From Stieleria magnilauensis (GTDB taxonomy: Bacteria > Planctomycetota > Planctomycetia > Pirellulales > Pirellulaceae), in assembly GCA_007753675.1 (NCBI GenBank), contig CP036432.1:5492394-5556393 (forward strand): 64,000 nt of DNA. Reading direction: 5' to 3'. The first letter of the stretch is position 1. The number at the start of each line of letters is the position of its first letter. The translations under genes were made by a program, and so were the position numbers. Below the pieces are notes generated by a model. That model searched no databases and was not told where the DNA came from. It saw only the letters and a program-made list of their open reading frames with translations. Positions 56,814-64,000 of this stretch are shown here, in pieces.

Positions 56814-58133
56814 TCAAACGATCCACGACATGAACAGCGACGCGAATCCCAGGAAGGCGGCGAATCCGACAATGTCTGTCACCGTCGTCAAAAAGATCGC
56901 CGCGGATTGAGCGGGATCGCGGCCCAGCTTCTGCAGAATCAATGGAATCACGGCGCCGGAGATCGCCGCGGCGGCCATGTTGACCACCATCGCCATGGCG
57001 ATCACCAGTGAAAGTCCTGATCCGGCCAACACCGAATCGCCCGCGGCCATTCGCCACGCAAAGACCGCGATCGCTGTCACGACGGCGACGGCAACGCCGT
57101 TGATCAGTCCGCCGAAAAGTTCCTTGTAAATCAGCTGCTTGCGACTGCCGGGAACCAGTTCGCGAAGTGCCAACCCACGCATCACGACAGCCAGCGACTG
57201 GGACCCCGTGTTCCCGCCCTGTCCGGCGACCACGGGAAGCAGCACCGCCAAGGCGGCGACTTTGGCGATCGTCCCCTCGAACACCCCGATCACCGCCGCC
57301 GCCATGAACGCGGTGACCAAATTGACGAACAGCCAGGGGAGTCGGCTCTTGACGACCATCGAAACGGGCGACAACGCACGCTCGTCGGCACCGGCCCCCA
57401 CGATCTTCTGTAAATTTTCAAACGCCGCCGCCTGGCTCGACGCCAGCGCATCGGCTTGCTTGACCACCCCGATCAATCGGCCTTCAAAGTCGACCACCGG
57501 TAACGCCAGAAAACGTTTCTGCCCCATCAAATCGACGACCTCACTCGATGACATGACATCGGGGACCCGAGTGACCTCCCTGCGCACAATCGGCGCGATC
57601 GGGTCCCGCGGCTTGGCCAACAACAGGTCGCGCATGTTGATCACCCCATCAAGCGTTCCGTCGCGTCGCGTGACGTAAAGGTAATGCAGTGCTTCCCGAG
57701 GCGCCTGACGGATCGCCGAAATCGCTTCCTGCACCGTGATGTCCGCGGCCAATGAAACGACCCGCGGTTCCATCATCCCGCCCGCCGTTTCGGGAGCGTA
57801 TTGGGCCAGGGCCAGCAACCCCCGGGAGACATCCTGCGGCAGTGCGGTGATCAACGCCTCGCGATTGGACGGATCCACCTGATGCAAAACCGACGAGGCA
57901 ACCCGCGGCGGCAGGCGTCCGAGTAATTTGGCGGCCTGGGCCGGTTCAAGTTGAGCAACGATTTCGGCCCCCGCATGCGGGCTGATCCGCTGCAGCAACG
58001 CCAGTGCGATTCGGCTCGGCAGCGACTTAAAGAGCCAATGCCGTTCTTCCGAATCGAGTGTTTCAAAGGCCCGCGCCGCATCTTCGGGATGCAACTGCAC
58101 AAAAACTTTCAGCAGCGATTCAAGAGGTTTCAT
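56814..58133 (-). CDS. mgtE: Magnesium transporter MgtE
   Basis: 439 residues. The N-terminal superhelical MgtE_N domain (about 1-125, AAKLLGRLPPRVASSVL) is followed by two CBS domains (about 130-255) and a five-helix membrane domain beginning at about 265. Its conserved ion-path segment is LLPVVAGQGGNTGSQSLAV, and VTDIVGFAAFLGFA ends the pore region. Cytosolic domains gate the channel by Mg2+ sensing. Convergent with the diadenylate cyclase gene (29 bp gap). Length and architecture are standard. Confidence 0.96.
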   Translation of the reverse strand: MKPLESLLKVFVQLHPEDAARAFETLDSEERHWLFKSLPSRIALALLQRISPHAGAEIVAQLEPAQAAKLLGRLPPRVASSVLHQVDPSNREALITALPQDVSRGLLALAQYAPETAGGMMEPRVVSLAADITVQEAISAIRQAPREALHYLYVTRRDGTLDGVINMRDLLLAKPRDPIAPIVRREVTRVPDVMSSSEVVDLMGQKRFLALPVVDFEGRLIGVVKQADALASSQAAAFENLQKIVGAGADERALSPVSMVVKSRLPWLFVNLVTAFMAAAVIGVFEGTIAKVAALAVLLPVVAGQGGNTGSQSLAVVMRGLALRELVPGSRKQLIYKELFGGLINGVAVAVVTAIAVFAWRMAAGDSVLAGSGLSLVIAMAMVVNMAAAAISGAVIPLILQKLGRDPAQSAAIFLTTVTDIVGFAAFLGFASLFMSWIV

Positions 58134-58612
58134 GGCATCGTCGAATGGAGGGCAGATCTGTGACCTCTAGTTGACGCAATGCGGTCCCCCTGTCAATCGG
58201 AGTTCGGCGCGTGTCGTTGCCGATCAACGTAGCCGGAGCAATGGTGAGTCGACGGCGCGAGCGGCGGGCAACGTCGTCACCACCAGGCCCGCGGCTAGCG
58301 CCGTCGGCTCACGAAACCGAGAGACAATCACGCCGCGGGTGGAAAACGTTTTTCCGACGCGGCGCAGTTTCTTTTCCACGACATGGCGTCGGCGGCGCGG
58401 CTCTGCCCCCTGCAATTCCGTCGGTGTGAAACCAGGATCGCCCCGCGAGCCGGTGCATCGGGATCGACGGGCTGCAAGCTGTTCCCAGGTCTTCTCCGGC
58501 CGATCAGATTGGCACGAAAAATGCAATTGACCGATCCGATCCGGTCCGATCCGGTCCGATCGACCCAGTGTGGGTCACCCACCGATTCGTTTGCTCCCGC
58601 GAGGAAACTGCA
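58134..58612. other. Intergenic region before a small gene
   Basis: About 480 bp with no convincing gene. Near 58532-58562 there is a short tandem of gatccggtcc units. The segment presumably holds the mgtE promoter at its left edge and the promoter and leader of the small gene 58613-58738 at its right. Confidence 0.4.
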
Positions 58613-58738
58613 ATGGCCAACCGTGGCAAAAACCAAAAGAAACCCAAGGGCTTCAACAAGAAAGTCGCGCCCGTCGTCGCCCCCGTCACGAACAACAAGG
58701 GAAAGTCGGCGGCTTCCTCGCGCGGCAAGAAACGTTAA
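58613..58738 (+). CDS. 41-residue highly basic protein
   Basis: ATG 58613 follows GAGGAAA with 6-7 nt spacing. The frame gives 41 residues (MANRGKNQKKPKGFNKK ... SSRGKKR) with about one third Lys/Arg and no acidic residue, ending in TAA. Codon use is GC-rich like the neighbours. Such a composition suggests nucleic-acid or ribosome binding, but no family was recognised. Confidence 0.65.
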   Translation: MANRGKNQKKPKGFNKKVAPVVAPVTNNKGKSAASSRGKKR

Positions 58739-58870
58739 GCCGATCGCCCCAATCCTGACGCGTGCCAAGGCAACCTCGATCATCGCCCCACCACGCTTTA
58801 TCATAGCGACCCGCAAAGTATTATTTTGGCTTTGCGGGTCGCGTCGTTTTAAGACTGTGACACAATTTCC

Positions 58871-59095
58871 CAGTAGTGGACGAGGCGACGAGTCCCCCAC
58901 CCAGTTTCCCAGTAGTGGACGAGGCGACGAGTCCCCCACCCAATTTTCCAGTAGTGGACGAGGCGACGAGTCCCCCACCCAATTTCCCAGGTAGTGGACG
59001 AGGCGACGAGTCCCCCACCCAATTTCCCAGTATCGGACGAGGCGACGAGTCCTCCACAGTCGGCAGATCGACGAGGACGCGTCGCCTCGTCCACG
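58871..59095. repeat. 39-bp direct-repeat array built from REP family 2 arms
   Basis: Five copies start at 58871, 58910, 58949, 58988 and 59028 (periods 39, 39, 39 and 40). Each has cagtagtggacgaggcgac and gagtcccccaccca. The array closes with an inverted arm (gcgtcgcctcgtccacg) at about 59079-59095. As 39 is divisible by three, several frames stay open through it; these are not genes. The spacers are almost identical, unlike CRISPR. The rest of the 58739-59155 gap shows no gene. Confidence 0.85.
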
Positions 59096-59155
59096 ACCGC
59101 CGACCCGAAACGCAAGGCGACCATTGACTTCCATTCGATCGGCCGGAGACTTCTT

Positions 59156-59986
59156 TTGATCGGTGTAATTTCACTATTGGTGACGCTCACGCTATCGATG
59201 ATCGTCACGCGGGTGGCCGCGATGGCGTTGATGTTCACCGGGCTGTCGCGCGAAGCGGCGAAATTCCAGGCCCGATCAGCGTTCACCGGGTCCGGATTCA
59301 CCACCCAGGAATCGGAAATGGTGGTCACCCATCCCGTGCGGCGGCAGATCGTGATGCTGTTGATGCTGCTGGGCAACGTCGGGATTGCCACCGTCGCCGC
59401 GACCGTGATGGTGTCGGTGATGAGCACGTCGAACTCCACCTGGCAAACCCAGGTCCTGTTGTTCTCGATCCTGATCGGCGGCATCACGTTCCTGTGGATC
59501 TTTTTTTCCAGTCGTTGGGTCGAACGACACATGAACCGCGTCATCGCCTGGCTGCTCAAAACGTTCACGGACCTGGACGTTCGCGACTACGTCAGCCTGC
59601 TGGAACTCTCACGCGGCTACGCGGTGACTGAAATGCTGGTCGAGCCGCGGGACTGGATGGCCGGTAAATCGCTCGCGTCGCTACGGCTGAGCGACGAAGG
59701 GATTCTGGTGCTGAGCATTCGCCGCGAGGGCGGTATTTTTCAAGGCACGCCGCGGGGCGACGACCTCGTCCAACCCGGCGATGTGCTGATCCTCTACGGT
59801 GATCTGGACGACGTCGAACGACTGGATAAACGCCGGGCCGGATTCAAGGGTGACCAGGAACACGCTATGTCGGTCGAACAGCAAGAGGAATTCGAAGCCG
59901 AACAGCGAGAATTGCTGCAAGCCCTCGAAGCCAAACAGGCGCTGGAGTCGGAGATTTTGGAAAAGGCCGAGAAGCTCGACGTCTAA
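59156..59986 (+). CDS. Membrane protein with C-terminal RCK_C (TrkA_C) domain
   Basis: 276 residues. The start is taken as TTG 59156, preceded by GGAGA at about 7 nt; the frame is open back to GTG 58994, but that part is repeat-derived. Three hydrophobic segments (LIGVISLLVTLTLSMIV; IVMLLMLLGNVGIATVAAT; VLLFSILIGGITFLWIFF) surround the motif GLSREAAKFQARSAFTGSGFTT, which recalls K+-channel selectivity-region families. Residues about 160-235 form an RCK_C domain (LRLSDEGILVLSIRREGG, LVQPGDVLILYGD). A charged coiled-coil tail ends the protein. RCK_C domains of other transporters bind c-di-AMP, and a diadenylate cyclase is encoded nearby; ligand here is untested. Confidence 0.75.
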   Translation: MIGVISLLVTLTLSMIVTRVAAMALMFTGLSREAAKFQARSAFTGSGFTTQESEMVVTHPVRRQIVMLLMLLGNVGIATVAATVMVSVMSTSNSTWQTQVLLFSILIGGITFLWIFFSSRWVERHMNRVIAWLLKTFTDLDVRDYVSLLELSRGYAVTEMLVEPRDWMAGKSLASLRLSDEGILVLSIRREGGIFQGTPRGDDLVQPGDVLILYGDLDDVERLDKRRAGFKGDQEHAMSVEQQEEFEAEQRELLQALEAKQALESEILEKAEKLDV

Positions 59987-60009
59987 CCCATCGTCTCCCA
60001 GAGCGGGTC

Positions 60010-61485
60010 TCACGCCATGATGTCTTCAATCACGCGCGAGGGCTGGGTGACGTTTGACAATCGTTGCGGCAACCCTTGATGCATGTAGGTCAATCGCTTG
60101 TGGTCGATCCCCAGCAGATGCAACAGCGTCGCGTGCAGGTCATGCGGCGAGACTTTGTTCTCGATGGCCTCGTAGCCGATCTCGTCCGTTTCGCCATACG
60201 AGATCCCGGGTTTGATTCCGCCGCCGGCCATCCACATCGTGAACGCACCGGGATTGTGATCGCGGCCGACAAATCGCATCTCGCGGCCGCCACGGTTTTC
60301 CCGCATCGGTGTGCGACCGAATTCGCCGCCCCAAACCACCAACGTGTCTTCGAGCAACCCGCGCTGACCGAGATCATTCAACAGTGCCGCGATCGGGCGA
60401 TCGACCTCTTCGCAGCGGGTCTTGAAACCGCCGTTGAGGGCTTCGCTTTCGGCCGCACCGTGGGAATCCCAACCCCAGTGAAACAGCTGGATGAAACGCA
60501 CACCACGCTCGGCCAAGCGTCGGGCGAGCAGACAATTGTTGGCAAACGATTCCTTGCCCGGCTCGGTGCCGTACAGGGCGTGCGTGGCCTTGTCTTCCTG
60601 TCGCAAATCAAACGCTTCGGTCGCATGGGTTTGCATCCGAAACGCCATCTCGTATTGGGAGATTCGTGTCAACACTTCCGGATCACCGGTTTCGTTGAAC
60701 GTTTGCTGATTGATCCTTCCGATCGCGTCCAAGGCGCGGCGTCGCTGTTGCAGCGAAACGCCTTCGGGGTTGGACAGATACAGCACCGGGTCACCCTTGG
60801 ACCGACACTGAACTCCCTGGTAAACCGAGGGTAAAAAACCGGACCCCCAAACGCTCTTTCCGGCCGACGGCGTCTTGCCGCCTGAGACCAGCACGATGAA
60901 GCCCGGCAAGTTTTCGCTTTCGCTGCCCAGACCATACATGGTCCACGCACCGAACGACGCACTGCCTAGATTCTGGTTTCCTGTGTGCAGCAGCAGTTGG
61001 GCCGGTCCATGGTTGAACTGGCTGGTGTGCATCGATTTGACGAAACAAACCCGATCGACGACCGATTGAAATTCCGGCATGCGATCGGAGACCCAGGCAC
61101 CGCTTTGGCCGCATTGTTGAAACGGATACTGCGGCCCCAGCATCTTTGGAACACCTTGGATGAAGGCGAAACGCTTGCCCTCTAAGAAACTGGCGGGACA
61201 ATCCTGGCCATCAAGCTTTTGCAGTTCCGGCTTGTAATCGAACAATTCTAGTTGGCTGGGTGAACCGGCCATGTGCAGAAAAATGACCCGCTTGGCCCGT
61301 GGCGAAAAGTGCGGAATCGATTGCCCGGCATCGGCGGCGTCCGATTGCGTGCCGTCCGGGTCGGCGGCAACCGATCGTTCGCCCAACCAGACCCCGGCGA
61401 GCCCCATCGAGCAGTTTCTTAGAAAATGCTTCCGCGTCTGCAGTCGTGCGAATTCTTCTTGAACCTGGTCGTGAATACTTTTCAT
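60010..61485 (-). CDS. DUF1501 domain-containing exported protein
   Basis: 491 residues, alkaline-phosphatase-like DUF1501 family. The N-terminus has RKHFLRNCSMGLAGVWLG, a Tat-like segment lacking a strict twin-arginine pair. Typical DUF1501 motifs are FLHMAGSPSQLELFDYKP, HTSQFNHGPAQLL, VVWGGEFGRTP and DHNPGAFTMWMAGGGIKPG. The physiological role is not known. The ATG overlaps the TGA of the DUF1553 gene upstream (ATGA at 61485-61482), an arrangement shared by DUF1501/DUF1553 pairs in planctomycetes. Convergent with the RCK_C gene (23 bp gap). Confidence 0.93.
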   Translation of the reverse strand: MKSIHDQVQEEFARLQTRKHFLRNCSMGLAGVWLGERSVAADPDGTQSDAADAGQSIPHFSPRAKRVIFLHMAGSPSQLELFDYKPELQKLDGQDCPASFLEGKRFAFIQGVPKMLGPQYPFQQCGQSGAWVSDRMPEFQSVVDRVCFVKSMHTSQFNHGPAQLLLHTGNQNLGSASFGAWTMYGLGSESENLPGFIVLVSGGKTPSAGKSVWGSGFLPSVYQGVQCRSKGDPVLYLSNPEGVSLQQRRRALDAIGRINQQTFNETGDPEVLTRISQYEMAFRMQTHATEAFDLRQEDKATHALYGTEPGKESFANNCLLARRLAERGVRFIQLFHWGWDSHGAAESEALNGGFKTRCEEVDRPIAALLNDLGQRGLLEDTLVVWGGEFGRTPMRENRGGREMRFVGRDHNPGAFTMWMAGGGIKPGISYGETDEIGYEAIENKVSPHDLHATLLHLLGIDHKRLTYMHQGLPQRLSNVTQPSRVIEDIMA

Positions 61486-64000
61486 TTCGTTACCGCTCGA
61501 TCCAAATTCAGAATGGTGTTGGCGACGATCGCCAGGGCGTCGAGGGCGATCCCCCCGCGGGCGGCGTCACCCGATGGGTCTTCCCGCAAATCGTGATACA
61601 GTTGCGTCAATTCATCGATTTCAAGTTGGCCGGGCGGCCGCTGTGTCACCGCCCAGTACATCCACTCGATCGCATCCGCAACGTCCGCCGAGTCATCAGC
61701 GGCGGACAGTTCCGTCGCGCGAGTTGCCAGTGCCCGCCCACATTCGACGTAGACGGGATCGTTCAACGTGACCAGCGCTTGCAACGGTGTGTTGGTCGCG
61801 ATCCGCCGAGCCGAGCACAGATCGCGGGTCGGCGCATCGAACATCAAGAAACTGGGGTAGGGACTGGTGCGTCGCCAATACGTGTAGAGCGCCCGTCGAT
61901 ACCGGTCGGCTCCTTCAGGAGTCTTCCACTGCGCGCCGCTGTAAACGGTTTGCCAAACACCATCGGGTTGCGGGGGCATGACCGACGGCCCACCGAGACG
62001 ATTTTCCAACAGCCCCGCGACCGACAACGCTTGATCACGAATCATCTCCGCCGTCAACCGTGTTCGCGGACCGCGCGCCAGCAACCGGTTGCGCGGGTCG
62101 TGCTCGCGCAGCGATTCCGGCGCCGCGCTGGTCTGACGATACACAGACGACAGCACGAGTTCTCGCAACAGCGGTTTCAGTTGCCAACGGTGTTGTTCAC
62201 GTAGACGCAACGCGAGATGGTCCAACAGTTCGCGATCCGCCGGTTGTGTTCCACTGGATCCGAAATCTTCCAAGGTCTCGACCAAGCCGATCCCAAACAG
62301 CTGCGCCCAGATACGATTGACCCAGACCCGGGCGGCCAACGGGTTGTCGCGCGAAACGATCCAGCGGGCAAAGTCCAACCGGTTGCGAACCGTTTGCTCG
62401 GTGTCAAAAACGGTGGGGATTCCCGGCGGGATCTCTTCGCCACGATCGAGCCAATTGCCGCGAATGAATTGACGTGTCGCCCGGCCGACCGCGGCTTGGC
62501 GTTGCTGCATCACCGGCAGGTCCGCGCCACGCACTTTCGCGGCCGCTTGCTTCGCTTGCTCCAATGCTTCGGTCGCGTCGGCAAGTGCCTTCGATGCGAT
62601 CAACTCCGTCCAAGCCGCTTCGTCGCAGACCTGCCAACGAAAATGGCGGATCGGCGTCGCCAGATTACCGGCAACGCTGTTGGATTGCAGCATCTCCAGC
62701 CGCAGCACTGCACCGGGGCCGAACGCTTCGGGCACCAGACGATCACGGAGCACAAAGACGGCCCAACGGGGACGATACAGTTTTGGATAACCGCCGACGC
62801 CGGCGGCGTCCTTGTCCAGACTCGATCGCGGGTCTTCCGGACCGGTCAGTGCATCGGCGAAGACATCGGCGATCGGCACCGGAATCACGGTCCCGTCCGC
62901 CTTCTCCACGGACAGTTTCAACTGACTCAAGACCGAGCCTTGTTCGGGCCAGTTGGCGGGGTTGTCCGAGGCGGGCAGGATTTCAATTCGCAGAGCGGTC
63001 AATGGCGGCGCGTCGGCCTGGACCGTGTAACGAACCCCCGGCGGGAACGTGCCGCCGGCGGTGCGGACGCGATCGTCCTCGATCCGCAAGGCGCCTTCGG
63101 TACTCGAGGCGTTCGACGGGACCAGCGGACTCCAAGCAACCTTCCCGGCAAGCTCGCTGCCCAGTTGATTGCGTTCATCACGCCGCCGCTGGTAGGTCCG
63201 TTGGACTTCGACCGCCGCCGCAAGACGTGCCGGATCGTCGGGGATTTTCAGTGTCGGATAGTCCGAGGGCAAATCGGCATCCAGCGTGTCATTCATGATC
63301 GCCATGCAGGCGTAATATTCTTCGTGCTTGAACGCGTCGTAGGGGTGAGAATGGCACTGCACACACCCAAACGTTGTCGCCTGCCAAACGGTCCAAGTGG
63401 TGTTGATCCGGTCGATCAATGCCGCGACGCGAAACTCTTCGTCGTCCGTGCCGCCTTCGGTGTTGGTCTGCGTGTTGCGGTGAAACGCGGTCGCAATCAG
63501 GTCGTCCGGCGTGGGCTGCTCCAGCAGGTCACCGGCCAGCTGACGGATGGTGAATTCGTCATACGGCATGTCGTCATTGAAAGCCCGAATCAACCAATCG
63601 CGATACGGCCACATGTCTCGATGCGGGTCTTTCTCAAACCCTTTCGAATCGGCATAGCGTGCCAAGTCCATCCAGACCGATGCCCATCGTTCTCCGAATC
63701 GCTCGCTGCCGAGCAACCGGTCGACTTCGCGCACATAAACCTGCTCCCGTGACGAAGCGTCAACGGCTCGATTCAGTTCGGTCCTGAACGATGCGATACG
63801 ATCCATCGACGGCGGCAAACCGATCAGGTCAAACGACACACGCCGCAGCCATTCCTCTGGATCGGCTTCGGGTGATGGAGACAGCCCTTGGCTTTTCAGT
63901 CGCTCGAGCACCCGTCCATCCAGCGGTTGCCGGGGCCAATTCGACCCGTCGCTTCCGGCCGCGATCGTGGCCGGCTGAAGCGGTTCCAACGACCACAGTC
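61482..64000 (-). CDS. DUF1549/DUF1553 (PSD1) cytochrome-type protein, 5' end beyond window
   Basis: The frame is open through the right edge of the window, where LWSLEPLQ precedes the first visible Met-type codon, so the N-terminal signal and a probable heme-c domain are outside. DUF1549 is at the visible N-terminus (RVSFDLIGLPPS, RYADSKGFEKDPHR), with a CVQCHSHPYD heme-binding motif. DUF1553 fills the C-terminal part (NRIWAQLFGIGLVETLEDFG, DPRNRLLARGPRTRLTAE). A central beta-rich segment of about 200 residues is typical. It pairs with DUF1501 in one operon. Function unknown. Confidence 0.93.
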   Translation of the reverse strand, partial: LWSLEPLQPATIAAGSDGSNWPRQPLDGRVLERLKSQGLSPSPEADPEEWLRRVSFDLIGLPPSMDRIASFRTELNRAVDASSREQVYVREVDRLLGSERFGERWASVWMDLARYADSKGFEKDPHRDMWPYRDWLIRAFNDDMPYDEFTIRQLAGDLLEQPTPDDLIATAFHRNTQTNTEGGTDDEEFRVAALIDRINTTWTVWQATTFGCVQCHSHPYDAFKHEEYYACMAIMNDTLDADLPSDYPTLKIPDDPARLAAAVEVQRTYQRRRDERNQLGSELAGKVAWSPLVPSNASSTEGALRIEDDRVRTAGGTFPPGVRYTVQADAPPLTALRIEILPASDNPANWPEQGSVLSQLKLSVEKADGTVIPVPIADVFADALTGPEDPRSSLDKDAAGVGGYPKLYRPRWAVFVLRDRLVPEAFGPGAVLRLEMLQSNSVAGNLATPIRHFRWQVCDEAAWTELIASKALADATEALEQAKQAAAKVRGADLPVMQQRQAAVGRATRQFIRGNWLDRGEEIPPGIPTVFDTEQTVRNRLDFARWIVSRDNPLAARVWVNRIWAQLFGIGLVETLEDFGSSGTQPADRELLDHLALRLREQHRWQLKPLLRELVLSSVYRQTSAAPESLREHDPRNRLLARGPRTRLTAEMIRDQALSVAGLLENRLGGPSVMPPQPDGVWQTVYSGAQWKTPEGADRYRRALYTYWRRTSPYPSFLMFDAPTRDLCSARRIATNTPLQALVTLNDPVYVECGRALATRATELSAADDSADVADAIEWMYWAVTQRPPGQLEIDELTQLYHDLREDPSGDAARGGIALDALAIVANTILNLDRAVTK

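Noticed and set aside
58871-59030. CRISPR-like direct repeats
   Set aside because: The segments between conserved parts are nearly identical in every copy and no cas genes are present; the unit is a tandemly copied REP arm.
58876-59127. Open frame through the 39-bp repeat array
   Set aside because: The repeat length is a multiple of three, so several frames stay open by chance; the product is low-complexity and has no ribosome-binding site.
62217-63752. Plus-strand open frame of 511 codons
   Set aside because: Antisense shadow of the DUF1553 gene, Arg-rich and without motifs.

Overview
The window looks like a chromosome segment of a marine planctomycete, most likely a Pirellulaceae (Rhodopirellula-type) bacterium. 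This rests on gene content: DUF1552/DUF1592 and DUF1501/DUF1553 'planctomycete cytochrome' pairs, secreted sulfatases with formylglycine motifs, Tat-exported Gfo/Idh/MocA and DUF3500 proteins, an LEPR-type exported protein, DUF3472 and PQQ-propeller proteins, and several REP-like palindrome families. No rRNA, tRNA or CRISPR array was found. The species is not determinable from the sequence alone.

Layout. 1-4293 (minus): C-terminally open M48 metallopeptidase. 4556-7531 (plus): Tat-exported dehydrogenase and a phytoene-desaturase-like FAD enzyme. 7559-13320 (plus): hybrid histidine kinase gene split by a 2.57 kb large-serine-recombinase element (about 9706-12272). 13369-18276 (minus): sulfatase, DUF1552, DUF1592. 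18613-33450: secreted and exported proteins, including a PQQ propeller, a modular tandem-repeat/serine-hydrolase/FG-GAP-like protein, a VCBS protein, a frameshifted HEAT-like gene, DUF3472, DUF3500, a second sulfatase and an EF-hand protein. 33447-43338: tripartite RND efflux locus with a sigma-54 activator at the end of the pump operon, a cytidylate-kinase-like gene upstream and a divergent TolC-like lipoprotein. 43581-46583 (minus): fructokinase and GH32. 46765-53923: stand-alone Fis-type DNA-binding protein, GNAT-nitrilase fusion, two small unknown genes, and an NtrB/NtrC-like pair. 54287-59986: DHH phosphodiesterase, diadenylate cyclase-YbbR fusion, MgtE magnesium channel, a 41-residue basic protein and an RCK_C membrane protein. 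60010-64000 (minus): DUF1501 and DUF1553 pair, the latter open at the window edge.

How the parts may work together. The strongest observation is the recombinase element. Joining the flanks at a shared CAA rebuilds one uninterrupted 1064-residue kinase ORF with a normally spaced receiver domain. The reconstructed attP is an imperfect dyad whose arms lie exactly 11 nt on each side of the AA dinucleotide. The efflux locus has two good -24/-12 (sigma-54) promoter matches, one before the adaptor gene and one facing the outer-membrane factor, so the activator encoded at the operon end may control both units. The 54-60 kb block places predicted c-di-AMP synthesis and degradation next to Mg2+ and RCK-type ion transport functions, suggesting a c-di-AMP/ion homeostasis neighbourhood. 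These functional links are inference from sequence and context.
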